From: Nitrospirota bacterium | GTDB taxonomy: Bacteria > Nitrospirota > UBA9217 | DNA: 64,000 nt | Assembly (NCBI GenBank): GCA_029858565.1 | Contig: JAOUEV010000003.1 | Span: 80,074 to 144,073, forward strand | Direction of reading: 5' to 3' | Part shown: positions 8,970 to 17,553 of the stretch, one piece after another | How the letters are laid out: every line of letters begins with the position of its first letter | How positions within the stretch are numbered: position 1 is the first letter of the stretch | Made by a program: the position numbers and the translations under genes | Notes under the pieces: model-generated | What the model was told of the DNA's origin: nothing | What the model saw: the letters and a program-made list of their open reading frames with translations, nothing else | The model's database searches: none

Positions 8970-10253
8970 ATGATTGAATCTTTGATCTCAGCCCTTTCCG
9001 GCCAATGGCCGATGCTCGCCGGGGCGTTCGCGAGCGTTCTGCTCGCGGCGTTCTTCGCTGCGTCGGAAACGGCCATGCTTTTCGCGAACAAGGCGCGCCT
9101 GCACCAGCTGGCCGAACAGGGAAATACGCGGGCGGACGCCGCACTGAAGCTTTCCCACGAACGGAACAATCTGCACAGCACTCTCCTGCTGATCGAGAAT
9201 TTCTTCCTCGTCCTCTCCGTTGTGCTGGCAACCGCGGTGCTGCTCCGCATCTTTGCCGGGAAACTGTCAGCGGTCGCCCTGACAGCGGTCACCATGAGCC
9301 TCATTATCGTCCTGTTCGCGAAACTGGCGCCCAAGGGACTTGCGTCGCGCGACCCCGACCGGCTCGCGCTGGCTGTTGCCTATCCCATGCTCCTGCTGGT
9401 GAAGCTGGTCGCGCCGGTCTCGGGAGTTGTCGCGGCGACCGCGGAATTCTTTGCCGGGCCCGCTTCCGCGAGGCCGCTGTCCTGCACCGCCGTAGTGACG
9501 GAAGAGGACATCAAGGCAATGATCAATCTCGGCGAGGAAGAGGGCGCCCTCAAAGAGGAGGAGAAGGAACTGCTGCACAAGGTCTTCGAGTTCGGTGATA
9601 CGCTGGCGGTGGAAGCCATGCGGCCGAGGACCGAGATCGTCAGCGTGCCCACGGCGGCGACGGTCCATCAGGTACTGTCGCTGGTGTCCCAGTACGGCTA
9701 CTCCCGGTACCCGGTGATCGATAAGTCCGTCGACTCCGTGGTCGGCATCCTCTATATCAAGGACATCCTGGTCGCCATGGCCGAGGACGATGTCAAGCGC
9801 GAGGACCCGATCCAGCCGTTCATACGCCAGGCTTACTTCATTCCCGGGAACAAGCGGGTGAGCGAACTGCTGACCGAAATGCAGCGGGACAAGTTCCAGA
9901 TCGCGATCGTCATCGACGAGTTCGGGGGGACCGCGGGACTGGTGACCCTGGAGGACCTGATCGAGGAGATCGTGGGGAGCATCCATGACGAGCTGGATGC
10001 CGTGGACAGGGACGTGCAGATCGTTGACGAGAAGAACCTGGTGGTGGCGGGCCAGTCAGCGATCGACGAGGTGAACGAGCTTCTGGGCTCGCAACTGCAG
10101 TCCAAGGATTTCAACACCATCGGAGGCCTGTTGTTCGGGCTCTTCGGCAGAATGCCGCGGGTAGGCGAGCAGCTCCGGTACAAGGACCTTAAATTCGAGG
10201 TCCTGGAGCTGGACGGAAGGAAGATCGATAAGATCAAGATAACGAAACTGTAA
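8970..10253 (+). CDS. CNNM/CorC-type membrane protein (DUF21-CBS pair-CorC_HlyC)
   Basis: 427 aa. The N-terminal DUF21 region (about 1-190) has several membrane helices and the start AFFAASETAML typical of this family. A CBS-domain pair follows (about 215-335, with MRPRTEIVSVP and VIDEFGGTAGLVTLEDL), then a C-terminal CorC_HlyC domain (about 350-427). Family members are linked to Mg2+/Co2+ export or resistance and are sometimes misnamed hemolysins. A TATAAT lies 2 nt before the ATG, too close to be its promoter. It is probably a monocistronic housekeeping gene. Confidence 0.88.
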   Translation: MIESLISALSGQWPMLAGAFASVLLAAFFAASETAMLFANKARLHQLAEQGNTRADAALKLSHERNNLHSTLLLIENFFLVLSVVLATAVLLRIFAGKLSAVALTAVTMSLIIVLFAKLAPKGLASRDPDRLALAVAYPMLLLVKLVAPVSGVVAATAEFFAGPASARPLSCTAVVTEEDIKAMINLGEEEGALKEEEKELLHKVFEFGDTLAVEAMRPRTEIVSVPTAATVHQVLSLVSQYGYSRYPVIDKSVDSVVGILYIKDILVAMAEDDVKREDPIQPFIRQAYFIPGNKRVSELLTEMQRDKFQIAIVIDEFGGTAGLVTLEDLIEEIVGSIHDELDAVDRDVQIVDEKNLVVAGQSAIDEVNELLGSQLQSKDFNTIGGLLFGLFGRMPRVGEQLRYKDLKFEVLELDGRKIDKIKITKL

Positions 10254-10255
10254 TC

Positions 10256-10331
10256 GAGAGTGACGAGTGACAAGAGACGAGATACGAGAAGAAGGCAAGG
10301 CTTCTCGCTTGTCACTTGTCTCTTGTCGCTG
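10256..10331. repeat. Intergenic inverted repeat, GTGACAAG family
   Basis: The left arm (about 10256-10290, units GAGTGAC/GAGTGACAAGAGACGAG) and right arm (about 10303-10330, CTTGTCACTTGTCTCTTGTCGCT) are complementary around a short loop. It fills the gap up to the mdh ribosome-binding site. The same family lies at 61025-61112, between gap and pgk. Confidence 0.75.
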
Positions 10332-10349
10332 AATTTACGGAGGTAGACT

Positions 10350-11273
10350 GTGCGGAAGAAAGTGACTATTGCAGGAGCAGGGAATGTGGGCGCCACGCTG
10401 GCGCAGCGGATCACCGAACGGGACCTGGTGGATGTGGTGATGATCGACGTGACCGAGGGCGTGCCGCAGGGCAAGGCGCTTGATCTGCTGGAAGCGGGCC
10501 CGGTGCTGGGGTACGACACCTGCGTCACCGGGACCAATAACTATGACGACACGGCGAATTCCGACATGATCGTGATCACCGCAGGCCTGGCGCGGAAGCC
10601 CGGCATGAGCCGTGACGACCTGCTTGCCGCGAACGCGGGCATCGTGAAGGAGGTGGCCGCAGAGACCGCGAAGCGGTCGCCGAACGCGGTCATGATCGTG
10701 GTGACCAATCCCATGGATGTGATGGCCTTTGTGGCCATGCAGGCCAGCGGATTCCCCAAGGAGCGGGTGATCGGTATGGGCGGGGTGCTCGATTCCGCCC
10801 GCTTCCGGACCTTCATTGCCACGGAGCTTGCCGTATCCGTCGAGAACGTGCATGCTTTTGTAATGGGCGGCCACGGGGATACCATGGTGCCGCTGCCGCG
10901 CTATTCCTCGGTGGCGGGGATCCCGCTTCCGGAACTGCTTCCGGCGGACCGGATCAACGCGCTTGTCGAGCGGACCCGGAACGGCGGCGCCGAGATCGTG
11001 GCACTGCTCAAAACCGGCAGCGCCTACTACGCGCCCTCTGTCGCGACCCTGGAAATGATGGAGTCGATCCTCCAGGACAAGAAAAAGATCCTTCCCTGCT
11101 CCGTGCGGCTCGACGGCGAATACGGCGTGAACGGCGTTTTTGCCGGCGTGCCGGTGAAGCTGGGCGCGAAGGGCATCGAACAGATCATCGAGGTCAAGCT
11201 GAACGCTGATGAGAAAGCTGCGTTCATGAAGTCCGTGGAGGCGGTGCGGTCAGGATGCGCGAAATTCACGTAG
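10350..11273 (+). CDS. mdh: Malate dehydrogenase (LDH-type)
   Basis: 307 aa NAD-dependent enzyme interconverting malate and oxaloacetate in the TCA cycle or its reductive branch. The dinucleotide motif is [10 protein letters not shown] near residue 7. The substrate-binding Arg lies in NPMDVMAF...[11 protein letters not shown], and the catalytic His in [12 protein letters not shown] near residue 175. GTG start with GGAGGT 7 nt upstream. The end overlaps the start of fumA by 19 nt, so mdh and the fumarase subunits form one translationally coupled unit of consecutive reactions. Confidence 0.95.
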   Translation: MRKKVTIAGAGNVGATLAQRITERDLVDVVMIDVTEGVPQGKALDLLEAGPVLGYDTCVTGTNNYDDTANSDMIVITAGLARKPGMSRDDLLAANAGIVKEVAAETAKRSPNAVMIVVTNPMDVMAFVAMQASGFPKERVIGMGGVLDSARFRTFIATELAVSVENVHAFVMGGHGDTMVPLPRYSSVAGIPLPELLPADRINALVERTRNGGAEIVALLKTGSAYYAPSVATLEMMESILQDKKKILPCSVRLDGEYGVNGVFAGVPVKLGAKGIEQIIEVKLNADEKAAFMKSVEAVRSGCAKFT

Positions 11274-12094
11274 AAGAGATCCGCGACAATGTCGCGCGCA
11301 TGTGCGTCGAGGCGTCCTGCGACCTCTCCGAGGATGTGGAGACCGCTTTTGACCGGGCGCTCGAAGCGGAGACCGCGCCGACAGGCAGGGAGATCATCGG
11401 CCTCCTGAAGGAGAACGCGCGGATCGCCCGGGAGGACCGCATCCCGATCTGCCAGGACACGGGTATTGCCGTGTTCTTTGTCGAGATCGGACAGGACCTG
11501 AGGATCAAGAACGGTTTCATCACCGACGCGATCAACGAAGGGGTCCGGAAGGGCTATAGGGAAGGATATCTCCGCAAGTCCGTTGTCGAACCCCTGACGC
11601 GCAAGAACACCGGGGACAATACGCCGGCGGTCGTCTACACGGAACTGGTGCCCGGGGACAGGCTCAGGATATCCTTCATGCCCAAGGGCGCGGGAAGCGA
11701 GAATATGAGCGCCATCCGCATGCTGCGGCCGACCGACGGCGTGGAGGGCATAAAGGAATTCGTGGTCGAATGCGTCAGGAACGCAGGGGCCAATCCCTGT
11801 CCTCCTATTGTTGTCGGCGTCGGCATCGGCGGGACCTTTGAGAAAGCGGCGCTTCTGGCGAAAAAATCGCTTCTCCGATCCATCGGGAGCCCGAATTTGA
11901 AACTTGAGCTGGCTTCCCTGGAAGAGGAACTGCTGAAGGCGGTGAACCGGACCGGCATCGGACCCGAGGGCCTTGGCGGCAGGGTAACAGCAATGGCGGT
12001 TCACGTGGAGACCTTCCCCTGTCATATCGCGAGCCTGCCGGTGGCGGTGAACATCAACTGCCACGCGGCGAGACATAAAACAATAATTCTTTAA
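11255..12094 (+). CDS. Fumarate hydratase class I, alpha subunit
   Basis: 279 aa, the N-terminal half of oxygen-sensitive [4Fe-4S] fumarase as found in anaerobes with split subunits. Cluster cysteines are seen in ICQDTG (near residue 67), in the [13 protein letters not shown] region and near the C-terminus ([13 protein letters not shown]). Works with the beta subunit just downstream to hydrate fumarate to malate. The start is inside mdh (overlap 19 nt). A tartrate dehydratase assignment is possible within this family but less likely next to mdh. Confidence 0.92.
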   Translation: MREIHVEEIRDNVARMCVEASCDLSEDVETAFDRALEAETAPTGREIIGLLKENARIAREDRIPICQDTGIAVFFVEIGQDLRIKNGFITDAINEGVRKGYREGYLRKSVVEPLTRKNTGDNTPAVVYTELVPGDRLRISFMPKGAGSENMSAIRMLRPTDGVEGIKEFVVECVRNAGANPCPPIVVGVGIGGTFEKAALLAKKSLLRSIGSPNLKLELASLEEELLKAVNRTGIGPEGLGGRVTAMAVHVETFPCHIASLPVAVNINCHAARHKTIIL

Positions 12095-12097
12095 GAG

Positions 12098-12160
12098 CCG
12101 TGAGGCGTGAGGCGTGAGGGGTAAGGCGTAAGACGTGAGACGTGAAATGTGAAGAACCAG
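12098..12160. repeat. Degenerate GTGAGGC/GTAAGGC tandem arm between the fumarase subunit genes
   Basis: Six to eight copies of a 7-9 nt unit (CGTGAGG, GTAAGGC, CGTGAGA) lie between the two subunit genes. No complementary arm is visible. It splits what is normally a tightly spaced gene pair. Confidence 0.6.
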
Positions 12161-12200
12161 TGACCCTGTGTTCATTTGCTGTTAAGGAACGTGATCTGAT

Positions 12201-12761
12201 ATGTCTTCTCCAATAAAAATAGCATCCCCCTTGACCGACGAGGCCGTGTCCAAGCTCCGGGCCGGTGACCGCGTGCTGATCACCGGGACCATCTATACGG
12301 GCAGGGACATGGCTCACAAGTACATGGTCGAGGGACATCAGAAAGGCGAGAAAGTGCCTTTTGATCTCAAGGGACAAGTCCTTTACTACACCGGTCCGAC
12401 GCCGGCGCCTCCGGGCAAGCCGATCGGTGCGGCCGGCCCTACCACGAGCTACCGCATGGACAAATACGCGCCCTACCTTCTCGATCTGGGGCTCAAGTGC
12501 ATGATCGGCAAAGGTCCTCGCGGCGCAGCGGTGCGGGAGTCGATCAAAAAGAACAAGGCCCTGTATCTTGCCGCCATCGGCGGGGCAGGCGCGCTCATAT
12601 CAAAGTCCATCAAAAAGGCCGAAGTGATCGCTTATCCCGAGCTTGGGACCGAGGCGGTGATGCGGCTCGAGGTCGAAGACTTCCCCGCTATTGTCGTGAA
12701 CGATATTGTCGGCGGGGACCTGTATGAGCTGGGCGTGGCGGAGTACCGGGAAGAGAAATAA
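12201..12761 (+). CDS. Fumarate hydratase class I, beta subunit
   Basis: 186 aa, the C-terminal half of class I fumarase. Typical segments are GDRVLITGTIYTGRDMAHK near residue 22, GPTTSYRMDKYAP near 76, and the GKGPRGAAVRE and AAIGGAGALISKSIKK blocks. It forms the active enzyme with the alpha subunit encoded just upstream, across a repeat-filled gap. The ribosome-binding site upstream of the ATG is weak. Confidence 0.93.
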   Translation: MSSPIKIASPLTDEAVSKLRAGDRVLITGTIYTGRDMAHKYMVEGHQKGEKVPFDLKGQVLYYTGPTPAPPGKPIGAAGPTTSYRMDKYAPYLLDLGLKCMIGKGPRGAAVRESIKKNKALYLAAIGGAGALISKSIKKAEVIAYPELGTEAVMRLEVEDFPAIVVNDIVGGDLYELGVAEYREEK

Positions 12762-12771
12762 CTGCTATTTG

Positions 12772-12846
12772 TCGACGCTGAGGACACTGAGAAAGCTTAT
12801 GAAAATTCGCTTTTTTCATAACTTCGTCTGTGTCCTCAGTGTCAAA
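12772..12846. repeat. Intergenic inverted repeat, GACACTGAGG family
   Basis: The left arm (GACGCTGAGGACACTGAG...CTTATGAAAA, about 12773-12804) pairs with the right arm (TTTTTTCATAAC...TGTGTCCTCAGTGTC, about 12810-12843). It sits between fumB and apt. The same family forms the inner hairpin at 19861-19932 and a partial copy near 45105-45122. Confidence 0.8.
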
Positions 12847-12871
12847 GAATATTTACTGTCAAGGAGAAGTC

Positions 12872-13405
12872 ATGTCGATCAAATCAAAGATCAGAACCGT
12901 ACCGAACTACCCGAAAAAAGGCATCATGTTCCGCGATATCACCACGCTCATCAAGGACCCCGTCGGATTCCGTCTGGTGATCGATACGATCACGCAGCGC
13001 TATATCCATGACGATTATAACTTCAACGTCATCGTTGGCATCGAGTCCCGGGGCTTCATCATCGGCGGAGCCCTGTCCTACACGCTCGGAAAGGGTTTTG
13101 TGCCGATCCGGAAGAAGGGCAAGCTTCCGGCTGAGGTCGTTTCCCAGGAATACGAACTTGAGTACGGCACGGACAAGATCGAGGTGCACAAGGACGCGCT
13201 CAAGCAGGGGGACCGCGTGCTGTTGATCGACGATCTGCTCGCTACCGGCGGCACTGCCATGGCGGCAGCCGCGCTTATCGAGAAGCTGGGCGCCAAGGTC
13301 GTGGAGATGGCATTTATCGTGGATCTGCCTGATGTGGGAGGGCGGAAGAAGCTTGAAGCAAAGGGATACAAGGTCTACGCTCTTACGGAGTTCGAAGGTG
13401 ATTGA
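12872..13405 (+). CDS. apt: Adenine phosphoribosyltransferase
   Basis: 177 aa; makes AMP from adenine and PRPP in purine salvage. The PRPP-binding motif is VLLIDDLLATGGTA near residue 121; the N-terminus has the family PNYPKKGIMFRDITTL block. ATG 12872 with GGAG upstream is preferred over an in-frame ATG at 12830 that lies inside the repeat. A strong terminator follows. Confidence 0.95.
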   Translation: MSIKSKIRTVPNYPKKGIMFRDITTLIKDPVGFRLVIDTITQRYIHDDYNFNVIVGIESRGFIIGGALSYTLGKGFVPIRKKGKLPAEVVSQEYELEYGTDKIEVHKDALKQGDRVLLIDDLLATGGTAMAAAALIEKLGAKVVEMAFIVDLPDVGGRKKLEAKGYKVYALTEFEGD

Positions 13406-13436
13406 TACGGTTTGATCGGATTAATTATCCTGATGG

Positions 13437-13474
13437 AAAAGGCGAAGCATGAAACGCATGCTTCGCCTTTTTTG
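13437..13474 (+). terminator. Terminator after apt
   Basis: A 15-pair perfect stem (AAAAGGCGAAGCATG with CATGCTTCGCCTTTT), a five-base loop and a run of six T. It may work on both strands because the other side of the stem is A-rich. Confidence 0.9.
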
Positions 13475-13527
13475 TTTGAAAATTCAATTGGTTGGATAGG
13501 CCGGGTGTAATGGGAGGCAAAGAATTG

Positions 13528-13586
13528 TTGACAATTGTCAATTATTCTAACATCTACTTGACAGATAATCTAACTCATGGTATGGT
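13528..13586 (+). promoter_or_regulatory. Promoter/operator of the Panacea toxin-antitoxin operon
   Basis: A sigma70-type promoter is visible: TTGACA 13558-13563, 17 bp spacer, TATGGT 13581-13586, about 24 nt before the ATG. Just upstream lies a perfect 14-bp palindrome TTGACAATTGTCAA (13528-13541). The block from it (TTGACA...TCTAACAT) is partly repeated over the promoter (TTGACA...TCTAACTC). This is the layout expected for autoregulation by the HTH antitoxin; binding itself is inferred. Confidence 0.6.
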
Positions 13587-13609
13587 GGCTCCATGGTAGG
13601 AGGGCTGCT

Positions 13610-14398
13610 ATGAGTGTTTCCAATAAAATAGGCCGGCGGATCAAAGAGTTGAGGGAAAAGGCCGATATGAGCCAGGATGCGTTGGCGATCGCGATGAAAC
13701 TGCCGCGACCCGCGATTGTTCTCATCGAGAAAGGATCGAGAAAGGTGTCCGCCGATGAACTTGTCGGTTTTTCCAAGTTGTTCCATGTGGCAGTGGATGA
13801 GCTGTTGAATCCCGGGAAAGAACCGGATGTTCGGCTGCCCGAGGAGAGGGCAGAAATAGCTGCTAAACCGGGTCTGCGGATCAGTGTGCCGCAGAAAAAC
13901 CTCGTGAAGTTCAAGGAAGTGCTGCTATACATCCTGAACAAGGTCGGCGCCAAGGAGAATATCGGCGAGACGGTCATCTATAAGCTGCTTTATTTTATCG
14001 ATTTCGACTATTACGAGAAATACGAAGAACAGCTGATCGGCGCCACGTATATCAAGAACAAGTTCGGACCAACGCCGGTCGAGTTCGTCAAGATCGTCGA
14101 GAAGATGATCAAGAACGGGGAGATCGAAAAGGTCAAAAGCGAGTACTTCAAGCTGCAGCAGACCAAGTATCTGCCCCGTAGAAAAGCGGACCGCGCGAAA
14201 CTCACGGCTGGAGAGGTCGAAGTGATCGATGACGTGCTGAACCGGCTCTCGGACATGAATGCCAACCAGATCAGCGCATATTCGCACAGCGACGTGCCCT
14301 GGATGTCAACAAAGGATGGCGAGACCATTGATTATGAATCGGTCTTCTATCGCACACCGCCCTATTCCGTGCGGGCTTACGCGGAAGAGAACGGATGA
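13610..14398 (+). CDS. XRE HTH-Panacea (DUF4065) antitoxin
   Basis: 262 aa. Residues about 5-65 are a Cro/CI helix-turn-helix (IGRRIKELREKADMSQDALA). Residues about 95-250 are a Panacea/DUF4065 domain (YKLLYFIDFDYYEKY, GATYIKNKFGPTPVEF), known as the antitoxin core of panAT systems that pair with varied toxins. Start ATG 13610 follows a GGAGG. The stop overlaps the next start by 4 nt. A palindrome in the promoter suggests self-repression through the HTH. Confidence 0.85.
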   Translation: MSVSNKIGRRIKELREKADMSQDALAIAMKLPRPAIVLIEKGSRKVSADELVGFSKLFHVAVDELLNPGKEPDVRLPEERAEIAAKPGLRISVPQKNLVKFKEVLLYILNKVGAKENIGETVIYKLLYFIDFDYYEKYEEQLIGATYIKNKFGPTPVEFVKIVEKMIKNGEIEKVKSEYFKLQQTKYLPRRKADRAKLTAGEVEVIDDVLNRLSDMNANQISAYSHSDVPWMSTKDGETIDYESVFYRTPPYSVRAYAEENG

Positions 14399-14760
14399 GC
14401 GGTCCGTTCTACAGAGAATTCTCCGGCACACTGTTTAAAAAGATCACCCATGTGCCGGAGTTCGAAAAGGACCTGAAGAAGTTGCTGAAACGCTTCTCTT
14501 CTCTGGAAGAGGACCTGCAGACCTTCATCAAGGTTGCAATGAGCCTGTTCCATAAGCAGAAGATCGACAGCAACGCCATCTTTCACGTATCCGATCTCGG
14601 GATTAAATCTCCGAAAATATATAAAGCTAAGAAGTTCGCCTGTAAGGCGCTGAAAGGCAAGGGCGCACAATCGGGGATCAGGGTCATTTATGCGTATCAT
14701 GAGGAAGAGGATTGGGTGGAGTTTGTGGAAATCTACTGTAAAGAGGATAGGGAAAGATGA
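14395..14760 (+). CDS. RelE/ParE-like toxin partner of the Panacea antitoxin
   Basis: 121 aa. The region FEKDLKKLLKRFSSLEEDL, then KIYKAKKFACKALKGKG and SGIRVIYAYHEEEDWVEFVEIY, fits the RelE/ParE-like fold family of mRNA- or gyrase-targeting toxins. The ATG overlaps the antitoxin TGA (ATGA), as in co-expressed toxin-antitoxin pairs. The exact target cannot be inferred. Confidence 0.72.
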   Translation: MSGPFYREFSGTLFKKITHVPEFEKDLKKLLKRFSSLEEDLQTFIKVAMSLFHKQKIDSNAIFHVSDLGIKSPKIYKAKKFACKALKGKGAQSGIRVIYAYHEEEDWVEFVEIYCKEDRER

Positions 14761-14858
14761 TGAGAATAACTTCCTCAGAATAATTTCATCAGAATAATTT
14801 CATCCGATTGAATGTTTTGCATATAAATGATATACTCTTTCATTCGTTAGGAGTCGTT

Positions 14859-15767
14859 ATGAATTTCCCTCCACCTACAGCTGAAGATATCAAGGTGCTG
14901 TTTCCTCAGTTCCAGGAAGTCCGCTTCCTTAAAACTGGCGGTTTTAAAGCAGTTTACAAGGCTGTTGTAAAGGACAGACCAGAAGCCTTCAAGCTTGTTT
15001 ACGTTCCGGAAGTGAATGGAGTCGATCCGGAAGTTGCTAAGGAAATCCGAAAAGAATCGCTCGGAAGAATTACGCGAGAAATAAAAATACTTAATAACTG
15101 CAAGTCCCCAGAAATAGTGAAACTCGGTTCTATGCAACCATCTCCCGTCTCAATTGGGGGGCGTGAATATATCGCGTACTCTGAGGAGTATCTTGATGGG
15201 AATGCGCTGAGGGAGTTAATTAATCAATCAACAAAACCGACAGAAGATGATATTCGAGCCCTATTTCTGAGTCTGCTTAAAGCTATTCGTGAACTTTGGT
15301 CTTTCAATGTTATCCATCGAGACATAAAACCTGATAACGTTATGAAGCTAAATCAAAAAGATAGACGATTTGTGGTTCTTGATCTGGGGATTGCATTTTC
15401 CCCTGCCGATACTCCACTTACCTTCGATGCATCGCATCGTTTGCCACCGGGAACGTTTCGCTATATTGCACCCGAAATGCTCCAGCCGGGATTCCGCGAT
15501 TCAATAGATTTCAGAAGCGACATTTATACCGCAGCAATGACTGTTTATGAATATGCTGCTTGGCAACACCCGCTTGCTAAGGATAAAGATGATCTTATCG
15601 CAACACTATCGCGAATCGTTCGCGAGTCTCCTAAGTCACTAAAAGAACATAGGCCAGATCTTTCTCAGTTGGTTATAGGAACGGTAGATCAAATGCTAAA
15701 AAAGATACCAGCATTAAGGCCTTCAAACATAAATATGCTAATCGATAAATTAGAGAGAAACATATGA
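14859..15767 (+). CDS. Serine/threonine protein kinase (Hanks type)
   Basis: 302 aa cytosolic kinase without membrane or sensor domain. Visible are a glycine loop variant LKTGGFKAVYKA (near 25-36), Lys45 in AFKLVYV, catalytic HRDIKPDN at 153-160, DLG at 175-177 (usual DFG) and APEM near 209. All catalytic residues seem present. ATG 14859, with TAGGAG upstream, starts the kinase fold at once. The gene is clearly more AT-rich than its neighbours, and its end overlaps the next gene by 4 nt (ATGA). Recent acquisition as part of an accessory or defence module is inferred. Confidence 0.87.
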   Translation: MNFPPPTAEDIKVLFPQFQEVRFLKTGGFKAVYKAVVKDRPEAFKLVYVPEVNGVDPEVAKEIRKESLGRITREIKILNNCKSPEIVKLGSMQPSPVSIGGREYIAYSEEYLDGNALRELINQSTKPTEDDIRALFLSLLKAIRELWSFNVIHRDIKPDNVMKLNQKDRRFVVLDLGIAFSPADTPLTFDASHRLPPGTFRYIAPEMLQPGFRDSIDFRSDIYTAAMTVYEYAAWQHPLAKDKDDLIATLSRIVRESPKSLKEHRPDLSQLVIGTVDQMLKKIPALRPSNINMLIDKLERNI

Positions 15768-16945
15768 AACTATATGCGCAACACGGATATGGGGAAGGTG
15801 AAAAAATAAGCCAAGGACTGCAAAAAGGATTAATTTCTGGTGTTGTCTATGGCGCAAAGGATATAAACCCAGACCGGCTTAGGGAACGACTAGGTGGGAT
15901 TGCCACTAGTATGCCAACTGCCGGTAGAGTATTAGATCCCCAATATTATGTTAGTTTAATCGGGTCTGACCCAAATATTAGGCTCGGCAAACTGGAGGAA
16001 TATCCCTATTTTACTGTCAGACGCCGGAGTCAATTAGAATCAAACGACTTGATAAAAGAAGAAATACGCAAAGTAATAGAATTTCAAGCAGGTTTGCCAG
16101 TTTCAGCTATCATTGCTCCTAATATATTGATCTCTCGGTCTTTTGATTCCGTTGAGGCAGTTATTGCGAAGAATTTTATTCGACAAGCGAAGGGGATATA
16201 TGAGGAGTACTCGGATAAAAGGCCACTGTATGTAACACTAGCAATATCAAGAGAAGCCTTAATCGATTTTACCGAATTAGAGGCTTTTCTGAACGATGTT
16301 ACACTCCTAGATAAACAGCCGGACGGATTTTACCTCCTAGTCGGAGCACGCAGCGTTGAAGCGAGGACGGACCTTTATAATGCAGATGTTATTGCCGCTT
16401 GGATGTTGCTTAATCATTCTCTAAAAATAAACGGGTATGAAATTATTAATGGTTATTCCGACCTCATATCGCCTTTTCTCGGCGCTGTAGGCGGTGATAT
16501 CGGCTGTACTGGCTGGTGGTCGAATCTAAGGACATTTTCAATGGATCGTTTTGCTCCTGAATCCACGGGGGGGCGACAGCCTGTACAGCGATACCTATGC
16601 ACTAAATTACTCAATCGCATTACTTTTTATGAATTAGACGCTTTGCGTCGGATCTTCCCAGAGGTGGTAAACGGGCTATCTGTGGACACCGAGTATCTAG
16701 GTGAACCGGAGCGCTCTATTGAGGTTCTCCAGTCATGGGAAGCCTTAAACAGTTTATTATCTACCCTTACCGCTAGTAGTGATCCATCCAGAAATGTTGG
16801 AAAATGCACAGATGCCATCAATTATGCAAACGACTTATACATATCAATCAGGGCTCGCTATCGGTTAGACCCAAAGTCTGATGATAGCCATCTGGAAGCG
16901 CTTCAAGAAGGGATGAGTCTTTTTAAGAAGCGGGCAGAGTTGTAA
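15764..16945 (+). CDS. Unknown protein coupled to the Ser/Thr kinase
   Basis: 393 aa, not recognised. Soluble, no signal peptide or membrane segment, AT-rich like the kinase gene whose stop it overlaps (ATGA). The central part alternates predicted strands and helices (PLYVTLAISREAL, DGFYLLVGARSVEAR), suggesting an alpha/beta barrel-like fold. A conserved-looking patch GGDIGCTGWWSNLRTFSMDR lies near residues 245-264. Strict coupling to a kinase suggests a substrate or effector of that kinase. It may be phosphorylated, but nothing here proves it. Confidence 0.6.
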   Translation: MKLYAQHGYGEGEKISQGLQKGLISGVVYGAKDINPDRLRERLGGIATSMPTAGRVLDPQYYVSLIGSDPNIRLGKLEEYPYFTVRRRSQLESNDLIKEEIRKVIEFQAGLPVSAIIAPNILISRSFDSVEAVIAKNFIRQAKGIYEEYSDKRPLYVTLAISREALIDFTELEAFLNDVTLLDKQPDGFYLLVGARSVEARTDLYNADVIAAWMLLNHSLKINGYEIINGYSDLISPFLGAVGGDIGCTGWWSNLRTFSMDRFAPESTGGRQPVQRYLCTKLLNRITFYELDALRRIFPEVVNGLSVDTEYLGEPERSIEVLQSWEALNSLLSTLTASSDPSRNVGKCTDAINYANDLYISIRARYRLDPKSDDSHLEALQEGMSLFKKRAEL

Positions 16946-17411
16946 GTTGAAGACCCAGAAGGGATAACGCTTTTGTATATGCAGTCTCGCTTATGGGTTT
17001 ATCCTTCTTTGGGCTATAAATTTTGTTAATGATGCCACTTTCAGCATCAAAGGCCCAAAGACCCACATTGAAAGTCCGAAAATCCGATAACGCTTGTTTC
17101 GCCTTATCTGCTTCATCCGGAGGCAGGACCACATATACGGAATCCGCGAAGTATTTGTACCGATACGATTGAGCCAGAGCTTTTCGCCAATCCCTGATTT
17201 TCATCTCAAATGCTTGAAGAGTCTTTTTCCTGGGGCTAATGCATACAGACACGATATCCGCTATTCCGAGGCCGGGAACATGAAGTTCGCGAGCCATGTC
17301 GAAAGCATGGCATCGGGCTGTTGATTTCCCCTGTTCTTCACGTTGGTAGGTACGTCCGAAGGCCAAAACAAAATCAGCTTCTTGCCGCTTTCTTGATGTA
17401 TTTATCGGCAA
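16923..17411 (-). CDS. PD-(D/E)XK nuclease-like protein
   Basis: 162 aa from TTG 17411, chosen because GAGGAG lies 5 nt upstream; in-frame ATG codons further up overlap a likely -10 box (TATTAT near 17462). Residues Asp52 (GIADIVSV) and Glu69-Met-Lys71 (FEMKI) match a D...ExK nuclease core, and the following RYKYFADSVYVVLP is typical of restriction-endonuclease-fold proteins. It is convergent with, and overlaps by 23 nt, the end of the kinase-linked gene. AT-rich like them. Nuclease activity is inferred. Confidence 0.6.
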   Translation of the reverse strand: MPINTSRKRQEADFVLAFGRTYQREEQGKSTARCHAFDMARELHVPGLGIADIVSVCISPRKKTLQAFEMKIRDWRKALAQSYRYKYFADSVYVVLPPDEADKAKQALSDFRTFNVGLWAFDAESGIINKIYSPKKDKPISETAYTKALSLLGLQLTTLPAS

Positions 17412-17553
17412 GTTTCTCCTCGGATGTTTATTGAAAGGGATTAAATATCTCATGTTTCTATAATAGCACACGGTTGAAATCATCGCCAATGAATTTCGAT
17501 AAAGATAAAACCTAGTCAAAGTTGGAGGCGGGCATGCTTGCAGAGAGCATCAC

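Noticed and set aside
7298..9334. Long open frames antisense to the ATPase and CNNM genes (also 2042-3325, 29283-31220 and 4903-6129 on the minus strand)
   Set aside because: They mirror the codon pattern of GC-rich genes on the other strand and have low-complexity, Arg/His/Asp-rich translations without family features.
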